The notes under the pieces: generated by a model
The model's input: only the letters and a program-made list of their open reading frames with translations
What the model was told of the DNA's origin: nothing
Databases searched by the model: none
Translations under genes and position numbers: made by a program
Shown here: positions 23,575-31,263 of the stretch, one piece after another
Layout of the letters: each line of letters opens with the position of its first letter
Numbering within the stretch: the stretch's first letter is position 1
From: an uncultured Prevotella sp.
GTDB lineage: Bacteria; Bacteroidota; Bacteroidia; Bacteroidales; Bacteroidaceae
DNA: 51,379 nucleotides
Reading direction: 5' to 3'
Assembly (NCBI GenBank): GCA_946548065.1
Contig: CAMNPM010000014.1
Coordinates: forward strand, 1 to 51,379

Positions 23575-24039
23575 ATGATTGTAACAAAACTATACCATAC
23601 CCTGGCAACAGTCATGTTGACTATGGCATTGTCAACGCTTGGCACACTTGCTGCTAGTGCGCAAAACGACGTAAAGGAAAAAGACTCTTTTCGCGCGTAC
23701 CTTATTAATAATTTATATGAAGTATACCTGCGCATCAACCTGTACGACCAAAATGTCGAGGTGCCGGGACAGAGTCTCTACGGACAATTACCTGGTTACC
23801 TTGGCAAGCAGCGCAACGCGTTCTGCTGGGTCATCGTATCGTGTAACGTCAAAAACGAACGCGAGGCCGAACTGCAGCTGATCAATGATTTCGGATCGGA
23901 AGACCTGACAGCCACACTCACCCGCGAGAACGACACTCTGTATACCCTGCGGCAGGGAGTAGGCAGCACACTCAAGGTACCGCACAACGGCAAGTGGCGC
24001 AAGCTACCCAAATCACTCCACTTCGTACGAAAGAAATAG
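23575..24039 (+). CDS. Small secreted protein of unknown function
   Basis: A 154-residue protein with a signal peptide (hydrophobic residues 9-28, likely cleavage after ASAQ). The mature part of about 125 residues is beta-rich, with one Cys-Trp pair (AFCWVIVSCNV) and a basic C-terminus (HFVRKK). I do not recognise a family. A second Met at residue 14 would still leave a usable signal peptide and would fit the promoter position better. It converges on nspC, ending 3 bases from the end of that gene. Confidence 0.7.
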   Translation: MIVTKLYHTLATVMLTMALSTLGTLAASAQNDVKEKDSFRAYLINNLYEVYLRINLYDQNVEVPGQSLYGQLPGYLGKQRNAFCWVIVSCNVKNEREAELQLINDFGSEDLTATLTRENDTLYTLRQGVGSTLKVPHNGKWRKLPKSLHFVRKK

Positions 24040-24042
24040 CCG

Positions 24043-25194
24043 TCAATCCATCCTGGCACGGTAGTCTTCGTAACCAAACTGGCGCAGCATCTCCAGCTCA
24101 CCATCCTCATGCAACATGGCTATCGAGGGATGCAAAATGCCATTGAACATATTGGTTTTCACCGTCGTATAGTGTATCATATCCTCAAAGATTACCTCAT
24201 CGCCCACCTGCAACTCATGGTCGAAGCTCCAGCAGCCCATGAAGTCGCCTGACAGACAGCTGTTACCACCCAACCTATAGCAATGATGCTGCCCAGCAAC
24301 GACAGCAGGTTCACATCCGCTCCGCAGCTGTTCCTCATCCACATGCACCGCACCGCGTACATCGGGATAGTAGGGCATCTCCAGACAGTCGGGCATATGG
24401 CAAGTGAAACTCACGTCAAGAATAGCCGTACGTATGCCCTTGTCCTCCACCACATCTACCACACTGCTCACCAACGGTCCTGTCTGCCATGCAAAGGCAC
24501 TGCCCGGTTCGAAAATTACTTTCAGGTGAGGATAGCGCAGGTGAAAGCCCTGCATCAGCCGTACCAGCAATTTGATGTCATAGTCGCTTCGCGTTACCAG
24601 ATGACCACCTCCGAAATTAATCCACTCCAGCTGAGGAAACCATCGTGAAAAACGTTCTTCGATATGCTGCAGCGTACGCTCAAAGACATCGGCACCACTC
24701 TCACAATGACAATGACAATGGAAGCCACGGATATCGGAAGGCAACACGTCAGGCAACTTGTCTGCCGTCACACCAAAGCGAGTACCAGGCGCACAAGGGT
24801 TGTAGAGCAAAGTACCAACCTCTGAGTATTCCGGATTAACCCGCAACCCAAGCGAACACTCCCCTGCCCTATCGTGAAAACGCTCGTACTGCAACAAGGA
24901 ATTGAACGTCAAGTGACTGGAACAACTCACAATAGCGTCAAACTCCTCATCTTTATAGGCAGGCGAATAGGTGTGTGCCTTGGCCCCAAACTCCTCCAAG
25001 GCCAGACGTGCCTCCGACAATGAGCTGGCCGTAGTACTGCTGATATACTCTCGGAAGATGGGGAACGTCTTCCACAATGCAAAAGCCTTAAAGGCTAATA
25101 TCCATTCCGAATCCGTACGCAATGCAACATCGCGTATCAACGATAAGTTGCGACGTAGCAGCTTCTCTTCTATAATATAAATAGGTGTATTCAT
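24043..25194 (-). CDS. nspC: Carboxynorspermidine decarboxylase
   Basis: A 383-residue PLP enzyme of the alanine-racemase-fold decarboxylases. It removes CO2 from carboxynorspermidine/carboxyspermidine, the last step of the alternative spermidine pathway common in Bacteroidota. The PLP lysine is Lys36 (LAFKAFALW). Other marks are FHCHCHCESG, the glycine-rich INFGGGHL, FEPGSAFAW, and the C-terminal GNSCLSGDFMGCW segment, where the Cys completes the second active site. Length matches the family. The partner dehydrogenase is not in the window. A weak promoter-like TACCTTCG lies at 25229-25236. Confidence 0.93.
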   Translation of the reverse strand: MNTPIYIIEEKLLRRNLSLIRDVALRTDSEWILAFKAFALWKTFPIFREYISSTTASSLSEARLALEEFGAKAHTYSPAYKDEEFDAIVSCSSHLTFNSLLQYERFHDRAGECSLGLRVNPEYSEVGTLLYNPCAPGTRFGVTADKLPDVLPSDIRGFHCHCHCESGADVFERTLQHIEERFSRWFPQLEWINFGGGHLVTRSDYDIKLLVRLMQGFHLRYPHLKVIFEPGSAFAWQTGPLVSSVVDVVEDKGIRTAILDVSFTCHMPDCLEMPYYPDVRGAVHVDEEQLRSGCEPAVVAGQHHCYRLGGNSCLSGDFMGCWSFDHELQVGDEVIFEDMIHYTTVKTNMFNGILHPSIAMLHEDGELEMLRQFGYEDYRARMD

Positions 25195-25348
25195 AAAAAC
25201 AAGTTAACACTAATACTCAGACACGGCGCGAAGGTACGAATAATTTTGTGAAAATAAACGATTGCACACTTTTATTTGGTTGTTTAATTGGAATTATTTG
25301 CATTGTGTGGGGACACGGACAATTAATTTAGTTTTTTTTGATTAAAAA

Positions 25349-25380
25349 TTTGCACAGTTATAAAAAATGTAGTAAATTTG
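25349..25380 (+). promoter_or_regulatory. Full promoter (TTTG, 20-base gap, TAAATTTG) upstream of the ncRNA candidate
   Basis: TTTG at 25349-25352 and TAAATTTG at 25373-25380 are 20 bases apart, the best match to the complete Bacteroidota promoter consensus in this intergenic region. No protein gene starts nearby; the next is rplU, more than 270 bases on, with its own promoter box. Confidence 0.7.
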
Positions 25381-25386
25381 CATCGT

Positions 25387-25477
25387 TATCCTGAAAACAA
25401 TCTTTTTACCTTAAAAAAGGACTAATACCTATTGAAGATAGAAGCGGTCGCCTGTGAGGGTCATCGCTTTATTTTTT
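25387..25477 (+). ncRNA. Candidate small RNA bounded by a promoter and a terminator
   Basis: About 91 bases between a strong promoter and a terminator-like hairpin (arms AAGCG at 25442-25446 and CGCTT at 25465-25469, inner CCT/AGG pairing, then a T-rich run to 25477). A short CCTT-AAGG hairpin lies near 25409-25420. No open reading frame of note is present. It could be an independent small RNA or an attenuated leader of rplU-rpmA. I cannot assign an Rfam family. The rest of the 457-base gap between nspC and rplU holds the heptamer array, the rplU promoter and a leader with no other signal that I can see. Confidence 0.5.
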
Positions 25478-25516
25478 GACCGGCCAAAAATGTTAAAAGT
25501 TGTTATTCGTTGGCAA

Positions 25517-25544
25517 ATTCTTCATTCTTCATTCTTCATTCTTC
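25517..25544. repeat. Four-copy heptamer array (ATTCTTC)x4
   Basis: Four perfect tandem copies of a 7-base unit, ending 11 bases before the rplU -7 box and covering the expected -33 position. Unit size and copy number equal those of the array at 2163-2190. Confidence 0.9.
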
Positions 25545-25555
25545 ATTAAAATACG

Positions 25556-25563
25556 TACCTTTG
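25556..25563 (+). promoter_or_regulatory. -7 promoter box (TACCTTTG) for rplU-rpmA
   Basis: TACCTTTG matches TAnnTTTG and lies 88 bases before the rplU ATG, leaving a leader of about 80 bases that could carry ribosomal-protein regulation. No -33 TTTG is seen; the heptamer array is there. Confidence 0.7.
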
Positions 25564-25651
25564 CAGCCAATTTGGTCCGTGGTGGCTCATGCAAGTCGCA
25601 GCACGAAGCTGCGCGCCATGCGGAAAAACCCGTTAAACAATTTAAAAAACA

Positions 25652-25969
25652 ATGTACGCAATTGTAGAAATCAACGGTCAGCAGTTTAAGGTTGAGGAGG
25701 GCAAGAAGCTCTTCGTAAACCACATGAAAGATGTGGAGGCCGGTAAAACTGTTGAATTCGACAAGGTACTGCTTGTCGCTAACGAAGGCTCAGTACAGGT
25801 AGGTGCACCCACCGTAAGTGGTGCCAAGGTAGTATGTGAAGTGGTTAACCCACTCGTGAAGGGTGAGAAGGTTATCGTGTTCAAGATGAAGCGCCGCAAG
25901 GACTCACGCAAGAAGAACGGTCACCGTCAGCAGTACACCCAGGTAGAAGTTAAATCAGTTATCGCTTAA
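25652..25969 (+). CDS. rplU: 50S ribosomal protein L21
   Basis: A 105-residue protein that binds 23S rRNA in the large subunit. The start [17 protein letters not shown] and the basic end [17 protein letters not shown] are diagnostic. It is followed by rpmA after 20 bases, the standard pair. Confidence 0.98.
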   Translation: MYAIVEINGQQFKVEEGKKLFVNHMKDVEAGKTVEFDKVLLVANEGSVQVGAPTVSGAKVVCEVVNPLVKGEKVIVFKMKRRKDSRKKNGHRQQYTQVEVKSVIA

Positions 25970-25989
25970 AACGCAAGGAGGAACACATT

Positions 25990-26247
25990 ATGGCACATAA
26001 AAAAGGTGTAGGTAGTTCTAAGAACGGACGCGAGTCAGCAGCTCAGCGACTTGGCGTCAAGATTTTCGGCGGTCAGAAGGTTGTTGCAGGTAACATCATC
26101 GTTCGCCAGCGTGGCTCAAAACACAACGCAGGTAACAACGTTGCCATGGGTAAGGACGACACTCTCTATGCACTCTGCGACGGAACAGTACAGTTCCATA
26201 AGGGCAGACACGACAAGAGCGTGGTTTCAGTAATTCCTGAGGCATAA
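25990..26247 (+). CDS. rpmA: 50S ribosomal protein L27
   Basis: An 85-residue protein of the large subunit near the peptidyl-transferase centre. [16 protein letters not shown] and the [15 protein letters not shown] segments are diagnostic. The N-terminus lacks the cleavable extension seen in Firmicutes L27. A terminator follows at 26291-26325. Confidence 0.98.
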   Translation: MAHKKGVGSSKNGRESAAQRLGVKIFGGQKVVAGNIIVRQRGSKHNAGNNVAMGKDDTLYALCDGTVQFHKGRHDKSVVSVIPEA

Positions 26248-26290
26248 GACTCAAGAGAACAAAACAAATAATTTATTCCAAACAAACAAT

Positions 26291-26325
26291 AAAGGAATCT
26301 CGCAAGGGATTCCTTTACTTTTTTC
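26291..26325 (+). terminator. Rho-independent terminator of rplU-rpmA
   Basis: Arms AAAGGAATC (26291-26299) and GATTCCTTT (26308-26316) form a perfect 9-base stem, followed by a T-rich run. Confidence 0.9.
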
Positions 26326-26404
26326 TTATGCAAACAGAAAACTTTTTACGGCTCAGTCCAAAAAGCCAGTTGAGACGGAACACCCTTATGAAGAATTGGC
26401 TCAA

Positions 26405-26509
26405 CTAAGCATGCTGAGTTCCCCAACCGAATTTTCGGACAGAACGTATTTTACCTCGTTTTAACCTTCTATAGTCTTCATCTGTTACCACTTCACCGAA
26501 ATGATTCAT
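26405..26509 (-). CDS. Possible 34-residue small protein after the EamA gene
   Basis: A short open frame begins with ATG 2 bases after the EamA transporter stop and runs 34 codons (start MNHFGEVVTDEDYRRLKRG). It is rich in charged residues and has no membrane or signal segment. The tight spacing would allow coupled translation, but the length is within chance and I know no homologue. It may equally be a gene fragment. Confidence 0.25.
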   Translation of the reverse strand: MNHFGEVVTDEDYRRLKRGKIRSVRKFGWGTQHA

Positions 26510-26511
26510 GC

Positions 26512-27444
26512 CTACGACTTCCAGCGCCAAGTCTTTCTGACGATGGCTGATAATGTATGGGTGATGGTGCGCAGATGAAAATTCTTGCCCAGCACAATCA
26601 GCAGGACGGCTGAAAGGATGAGCACAATGCCGATAACGAGCCGGAAAGTGAGTGATTCATCAAACACCATCACACCGATGGCCACGGCTGTCAACGGTTC
26701 CAAGGCTCCCATGATGGCCGTTGGCGTGGCTCCCACCTCATGTACTGCAATAGTCATAAACACCAGCGAAAGCACTGTCGGCACCAGGCCCAGCCAACAG
26801 GCAAAGAACCAAGCTCGCTGCGACGGAGGCAGCATCAGGTGCAGGTCGGGCGAAGTAAAAGAATAGGCCAGCAGCGAGAGCATACATATCAGCAGCACGT
26901 AGAACGTGAGTTTCAATGACGACATGCGGATGCTCGACTGGTTGACCACCACTATATAGACGGCATAAGTCAGCGAGGAAGCCATAACCAACAATACCCC
27001 TATCATCCTGAGCGAGACACCCGAACCGCCTCTGTATAGCAGGCCGATGCCAACTAAAGCAAGGATGATGGAAGTAACGGTTGAAGCCGTAACCTTCTCT
27101 TTAAAAAATGTTGCCATAATGACAGCCACCATCACCGGATAGACAAACAGGATGGTGGAGGCTATGCCGGCATCCATGAATCGGAAACTCTGATAATAGG
27201 TGATGCTCGATGCAGCGAAGAGCAGTCCGAGCGATCCAAGAGTCTTCAGTTCTCTGACGTTGATGCGGAAAGACTTACGCTGTATGAGCAGTATCACCGC
27301 CAGCATCAGTACCGCCATTGAGAAGCGGTAGAAGAGGACGGACGAAGTATTCACACCCTCTTCGTAGAGCGGTAAGGCACCGAACGGATTCGTGCCGTAA
27401 CAGACCGCGGCCAGTATGCCGCAGATGATTCCTTTATGTTTCAT
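26512..27444 (-). CDS. EamA/DMT family transporter
   Basis: A 310-residue inner-membrane protein with about ten hydrophobic helices in two repeated EamA halves (first half from CGILAAVCYGTNPFG, second from IGVLLVMASSLTYAVYIV with the GALEPLTAVAIGVMVFDE signature). Such carriers export small metabolites or amino acids; the substrate is unknown. It begins 21 bases after the YgjP-like gene and is probably in one transcript with it. Confidence 0.9.
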   Translation of the reverse strand: MKHKGIICGILAAVCYGTNPFGALPLYEEGVNTSSVLFYRFSMAVLMLAVILLIQRKSFRINVRELKTLGSLGLLFAASSITYYQSFRFMDAGIASTILFVYPVMVAVIMATFFKEKVTASTVTSIILALVGIGLLYRGGSGVSLRMIGVLLVMASSLTYAVYIVVVNQSSIRMSSLKLTFYVLLICMLSLLAYSFTSPDLHLMLPPSQRAWFFACWLGLVPTVLSLVFMTIAVHEVGATPTAIMGALEPLTAVAIGVMVFDESLTFRLVIGIVLILSAVLLIVLGKNFHLRTITHTLSAIVRKTWRWKS

Positions 27445-27465
27445 CGTTTTTGTTGTTTCCCTATT

Positions 27466-28032
27466 TCAATCATCGCCATCCTCCTCCATCTTACATATTT
27501 GTCTGGTCTCTCGGCGGGCTTCCTTCCAACGTGGGAAGTATTTGTCCATCAGTGCATGGAAACGGGCATTGTGGCTGGGTTCCAACAGATGGCACAGCTC
27601 ATGAACCACCACATGCTCGACACACCACTGCGGCAACAGCAACAGGTAGGCTGAGAAACAGATGCTCCGATTCCTGATATTGCACACTCCCCATCGCGAA
27701 ATCATCGCCTTGTAATACACCAAGGATGGCCGTACGCCCATTTCCCTTGAATGACGTTCCACCATGGGTTCTATCAACGTCTTCAGACGTCGGAGGGCTT
27801 CGTCAGCCTGTACCCGCGTCTGCAAGGGCAACTGATTGTAGAATGCTGCCCTGCGCAGCTGGCTTTCATGGGTTTTCTTCCGTGCCTCGTATATCCACTC
27901 TCGGTGCTCTTCAATAAATCGTTCCACCTCACATTTCGGCATGCCGATAGGAGCCGACACATGCACATCGCCATTTTTCACGATGCGCATCGACATTCTG
28001 CTGGTCCGTCTGTACGTTACTTGTATCGCCAT
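27466..28032 (-). CDS. YgjP-like metal-dependent hydrolase (DUF45, SprT-like fold)
   Basis: A 188-residue cytoplasmic protein with the zinc metallopeptidase motif HELCHLLEPSH (two His plus downstream His) near residue 140 and the preceding MISRWGVCN segment (usually SRWGSC) typical of the YgjP family. E. coli YgjP has been linked to nucleotide hydrolysis, but the physiological role of the family is unsettled. It is the first gene of a pair with the EamA transporter and has a promoter box at 28134-28141. Confidence 0.88.
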   Translation of the reverse strand: MAIQVTYRRTSRMSMRIVKNGDVHVSAPIGMPKCEVERFIEEHREWIYEARKKTHESQLRRAAFYNQLPLQTRVQADEALRRLKTLIEPMVERHSREMGVRPSLVYYKAMISRWGVCNIRNRSICFSAYLLLLPQWCVEHVVVHELCHLLEPSHNARFHALMDKYFPRWKEARRETRQICKMEEDGDD

Positions 28033-28100
28033 GCTCTATTCTGCCCAGCCTTTTAAATGAACTATGATTTCGGTCAAGAAAAAAATCATACTTTACAATA

Positions 28101-28133
28101 CACTTGCTCAAAAGTGTTTATCATTTGCAAGTG
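28101..28133. repeat. Inverted repeat at the transcription start of the YgjP-like gene
   Basis: CACTTGC (28101-28107) and GCAAGTG (28127-28133) are perfect 7-base inverted arms with 19 bases between. They lie directly downstream of the -7 box at 28134-28141, so they would form a 5' RNA hairpin or an operator. Confidence 0.55.
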
Positions 28134-28141
28134 CAAAATTA
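28134..28141 (-). promoter_or_regulatory. -7 promoter box (TAATTTTG) for the YgjP-like gene
   Basis: Minus-strand TAATTTTG fits TAnnTTTG, about 100 bases upstream of the ATG. No -33 TTTG is clear. Confidence 0.55.
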
Positions 28142-28189
28142 GCCATTTTTTATCTATTTAATGTTATCTTGATATAAAATAATGAATAA

Positions 28190-28399
28190 AGAGGGCCCAT
28201 TTTAACATTCAAGGCCAGTTGGGAGCTATACCAGAATCCCCCCGATGCTGCCAGCAAAGGCAAGGTCTACTACCTGAAAGAACAGATAGCAGACCTGCGG
28301 ACAGCTCACAAAGGGGTAATTATTGTGGATGTAAAGACAGTTGTGAAGGAAGCCCGCCGAATTCGTGGTCATTACATGGGCATTCAATGTGAAAAATAA
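28190..28399 (+). pseudogene. C-terminal remnant of an unidentified gene
   Basis: An open frame of 69 codons without a usable start, closed upstream by TAA at 28187 and ending in TAA at 28397. Its translation looks like real protein (ASWELYQNPPDAASKGKVYY, then LKEQIADLRTAHKGVIIVD), with balanced composition and a likely helix-strand-helix order. Upstream sequence is AT-rich and non-coding. I take it as the 3' end of a gene lost by deletion; I do not recognise the family. The rest of the 437-base gap between the YgjP-like and dipeptidase genes holds only the promoter, hairpin and terminator listed separately. Confidence 0.45.
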
Positions 28400-28438
28400 A
28401 AAACGAAAGTGACCCAGGGGCAAATGCCTTAGGGTCGC
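28392..28438 (-). terminator. Rho-independent terminator of the cstA-to-dipeptidase operon
   Basis: On the minus strand GCGACCC pairs with GGGTCAC (one wobble) and an inner GGCA/TGCC stem closes the loop, followed by a T-rich run from 28408 down to about 28392. It lies about 30 bases after the dipeptidase stop. Confidence 0.8.
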
Positions 28439-28469
28439 TGTTCTGTGATGGCAGGATGAGTGTGCGATT

Positions 28470-30113
28470 TTATTCCGGCATGGCATACCTGTCGCCCGAC
28501 TGCTCCACCAGCCGGCGGGCGAACGGTGCGGGATAGCCCGGACGCTCCACCTTGGAACCCAGGCCGTAGCGGTTGCGGGTGAAGACGCCGTCTTTCTCCG
28601 GACGCACCGTCATGTCGTTGTATTTCACCACCAGATAGACGGCCAGCTGTCGCCAGCGCGCCAGCATCTGCTGAGCCTGACGGATGCTGTAGTCGTTCAG
28701 GTGGCGCTGCATCTCATCGCCGCTCATCTGCAGGGCCTCGGCCTCCACGGCGGGCTGCTGCCGGAAATAGGCCTGCTCCAGCGAGTCGCGCACTGCCTGG
28801 AGCGAGGGGAACATCTGCGAATAGCGCGGATAAACCATGTTGGCCACCATGTTCTCTACCCAGAAGGCATTCTTCAGCGAGAAGTTCAGCTCGTCGGCCC
28901 CCGGCGTGTCGTAGCACTCCGGCAGACGGGTCATCGAGCAGTAGATGGGCGTGTAGGCCACCATGTTGCCGTCGTCGTTGCCAAACCAGAAGCATCCGCC
29001 CACCTGACGGGGCAGCCACGAGCGCATCTGCGACACAAAGCTCCACGAGGTCTGCTGCGTCGACGTGGGACGCTCGTTGAAGTACTTCCGGCCGTCGACC
29101 GTATAATAGAGCGGTGTCGGGCGGTAGGGCATCTGCCAGATGCCGCCGCCAATGTCGGCAGAGTCGATGGCCAGCGCCGTGCCCTCGTAGTGGTCGCGCA
29201 TGTCGGCCATCACGTCGGCCACGCTCAGCTTCCGCTCCGGCACCACCCACAGCGGCATGTCCTCGGCGTCCTTGTCCTTGCCCAGCGCCCACGGCAGGTA
29301 GCGGTCCATCCCCTTCACGTGATGGTTGAAGAAGCTCCACACGCGGGCGTCGCAGATGCGCCGACCGCTGAAGTCGGGGAAGGCATAGGCCAGCTTCCAC
29401 GAGAAGTCCTCGTCCCGGCCGCTGTACCAACCCATCCGGCGGGCATACTTGATGGCATTCTTCGAATACAGCGTGTTCTCCTTGTCGTTCAGCGGAAACC
29501 GGCCGATGCGGCTCTGGTTGGCATGTCCGCAGATAGCCTCGTCGGGAATGCGGCGAGCCACCCACACCACGCGCTCCTTCGACACGCGGCGGTCCGGGCC
29601 GCAGCCCTGCATCTCAAGAATCCACGCCTCGTTGGGGTCGCAGATGGTGAACGTCTCGCCCTCGGAGTAGTAGCCATACTGCTCCACCAGCGACGTCATG
29701 ATGCCGATGGCCTCGCGGGCCGTCTTCGAGCGCTGCAGACCAATGTAGATCAGCGAGCCGTAGTCGATGAGCCCCGTAGAGTCCACCATCTCCTCCCGAC
29801 CGCCGTAGGTCGTCTCGCCGATGGTCACCTGCCACTCGTTGATGTTGCCCACCACGTTGTAGGTCTCGGCAGCCTCGGGAATCTCGCCCAGATACTTGTT
29901 CGAGTCCCACTCATAGATTTTACGCATGTCGCCCTTCTTGTGCTTGGCGGCAGGATAGTGGCAGAGGTTCATGAACTGGCCGTAGGAGTCGGCATTGTAC
30001 GTGCAGATGACACTGCCGTCCGCCGACGCTTTCTTTCCTACGATGAAGTTCGTGCAGGCCGTGGCGTATGCAGTGGCCACAAGCATTGCTGCCAATAGTG
30101 ATATTCGTTCCAT
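28470..30113 (-). CDS. Secreted C69 family dipeptidase
   Basis: A 547-residue N-terminal-nucleophile peptidase. A signal peptide covers residues 1-19 and the conserved Cys20 (ACTNFIVGKKASADGS) would become the N-terminal nucleophile after processing. Internal family segments include EMQGCGPDRR and WVARRIPD. Homologues cleave dipeptides; in asaccharolytic or mixed Bacteroidales such enzymes work in the periplasm. It overlaps the end of the M23 gene by 76 bases and is the last gene of the operon, before a terminator. Confidence 0.92.
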   Translation of the reverse strand: MERISLLAAMLVATAYATACTNFIVGKKASADGSVICTYNADSYGQFMNLCHYPAAKHKKGDMRKIYEWDSNKYLGEIPEAAETYNVVGNINEWQVTIGETTYGGREEMVDSTGLIDYGSLIYIGLQRSKTAREAIGIMTSLVEQYGYYSEGETFTICDPNEAWILEMQGCGPDRRVSKERVVWVARRIPDEAICGHANQSRIGRFPLNDKENTLYSKNAIKYARRMGWYSGRDEDFSWKLAYAFPDFSGRRICDARVWSFFNHHVKGMDRYLPWALGKDKDAEDMPLWVVPERKLSVADVMADMRDHYEGTALAIDSADIGGGIWQMPYRPTPLYYTVDGRKYFNERPTSTQQTSWSFVSQMRSWLPRQVGGCFWFGNDDGNMVAYTPIYCSMTRLPECYDTPGADELNFSLKNAFWVENMVANMVYPRYSQMFPSLQAVRDSLEQAYFRQQPAVEAEALQMSGDEMQRHLNDYSIRQAQQMLARWRQLAVYLVVKYNDMTVRPEKDGVFTRNRYGLGSKVERPGYPAPFARRLVEQSGDRYAMPE

Positions 30114-31216
30114 AAATGATGTTGTTTGTTAATTTGTAGCTTACTGTTCTTCACCCCGCGCACGGTGAAATGGTAGCGCGACTCGTTGCCCTGATAGTCG
30201 CGCAGGATGTAGGTGAGGCGGTAGGGACGTTCCTCGTCGAAGCATACGATGCCGCGGTCGAAGCCCGTATGCAGCACAGGCAGCCGCATGCCGGGCTCGC
30301 GATAGGACTTCATATACCAGATGCGCGTGCGCCGCCAGTGGTCGAAGTCGCCCCACAGGTTCACCTCCGGCTGGCAGCTCACCGGGATGCTGTCCAGGTC
30401 GGAGCGGAACACCTCCCTGCCGTCCACCAGCAGGCGCGTGTGACGAATGCCATAGTGATTATACGTGGCCTCCGAGTAGTCGTCGGCCCAGAGGGCGAAC
30501 CCTACCCTGCCCCAGGCCGTGAACTCGCGCGACAGCGTCCACTCGGTGCGCTGCCGCTTGTCGGCCGGCTGTCCGAAGCCGAAAGTCTGCTTGCTGCCGC
30601 TGCCGCAGAACTCGCCCTCGCCCTGCTGCGGAACGGCCATGAAGCTGTGGGCCTGAGGCGCCACGGTGTCGGCAATGAAGGGAGCGAGCTTCGCCATCGG
30701 ATCGCGCATCACCCAGGTGCGGGTGTCGTGCAGCTCCAGATGCAGATGCGGACCCGTGGAGTGTCCGGTGTTGCCGCTCAGAGCTATCAGGTCGCCAGCC
30801 TTCACGGGCAGCTGACCGCTGGCGAATCGGAAGTCGAACGTATCGCGACGGCCCGTCCGCTCGAACAGCGACTCGTAGCCCTCGGCAAAGCTCTTCAAGT
30901 GGCAATAGACACTGGTCATCCCGTCGGGATGATTCACGTAGATGGCATTGCCGAAACCGTATTTGTTGACGGTGATACGGGCCACGTAGCCATCGGCGAT
31001 GGAATAGATACGCTTGCCCTCCTGATTGTCTGTCTTGATGTCGAGCCCGCCGTGGAAATGCCAAGGGCGCGGCTCGCCGAAATTGCCCGCCAAGACTATC
31101 GCGTAGTCGATGGGGCTTTGATACTTGATGGTAGAAGGTTGAGAGTTGACAGCTTCATCATCTCCACAAGACAACAGTACAAACAATGTGCAAAAGAACG
31201 CAAGCACTTTCACCAT
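30038..31216 (-). CDS. M23 family metallopeptidase, lipoprotein
   Basis: A 392-residue protein with a lipoprotein signal (FVLLSC, Cys17) and a LytM zinc domain: HGGLDI (His55, Asp59) and GPHLHLEL near residue 150. It would cut peptidoglycan cross-links at the cell surface or in the periplasm. The second half is beta-rich with no family that I can name. I chose the ATG at 31216; the longer reading uses a TTG in a heptamer repeat. The codons for NSQPST just after the lipobox are themselves repeat-derived. Its last 25 codons lie inside the dipeptidase gene, so its natural end may have been altered by a frameshift. Confidence 0.85.
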   Translation of the reverse strand: MVKVLAFFCTLFVLLSCGDDEAVNSQPSTIKYQSPIDYAIVLAGNFGEPRPWHFHGGLDIKTDNQEGKRIYSIADGYVARITVNKYGFGNAIYVNHPDGMTSVYCHLKSFAEGYESLFERTGRRDTFDFRFASGQLPVKAGDLIALSGNTGHSTGPHLHLELHDTRTWVMRDPMAKLAPFIADTVAPQAHSFMAVPQQGEGEFCGSGSKQTFGFGQPADKRQRTEWTLSREFTAWGRVGFALWADDYSEATYNHYGIRHTRLLVDGREVFRSDLDSIPVSCQPEVNLWGDFDHWRRTRIWYMKSYREPGMRLPVLHTGFDRGIVCFDEERPYRLTYILRDYQGNESRYHFTVRGVKNSKLQINKQHHLWNEYHYWQQCLWPLHTPRPARTSS

Positions 31217-31263
31217 ATCAGTCATCTCGCATCTGTCAACCCTCAACCCTCAACCTTCAACAC
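31133..31263. repeat. Heptamer array (TCAACCC-type, four copies) with an inverted partner
   Basis: TCAACCC, TCAACCC, TCAACCT and TCAACAC run in tandem at 31236-31263 and include the nadC stop codon. An inverted partner lies at 31137-31152, inside the M23 gene: its complement matches 31233-31248 at 15 of 16 positions. The arms enclose about 80 bases with the M23 start codon and signal peptide. Confidence 0.8.

Noticed and set aside
25229..25236. TACCTTCG upstream of nspC as a promoter
   Set aside because: One mismatch to TAnnTTTG and no -33 element; mentioned with nspC but not listed as a site.
25517..25544. Heptamer array considered as a CRISPR-like repeat
   Set aside because: The units are directly adjacent, without spacers, and only 7 bases long.
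28701..30098. 465-codon plus-strand open frame opposite the C69 dipeptidase
   Set aside because: His/Arg/Leu-rich shadow of a GC-rich gene; the dipeptidase has full family motifs.
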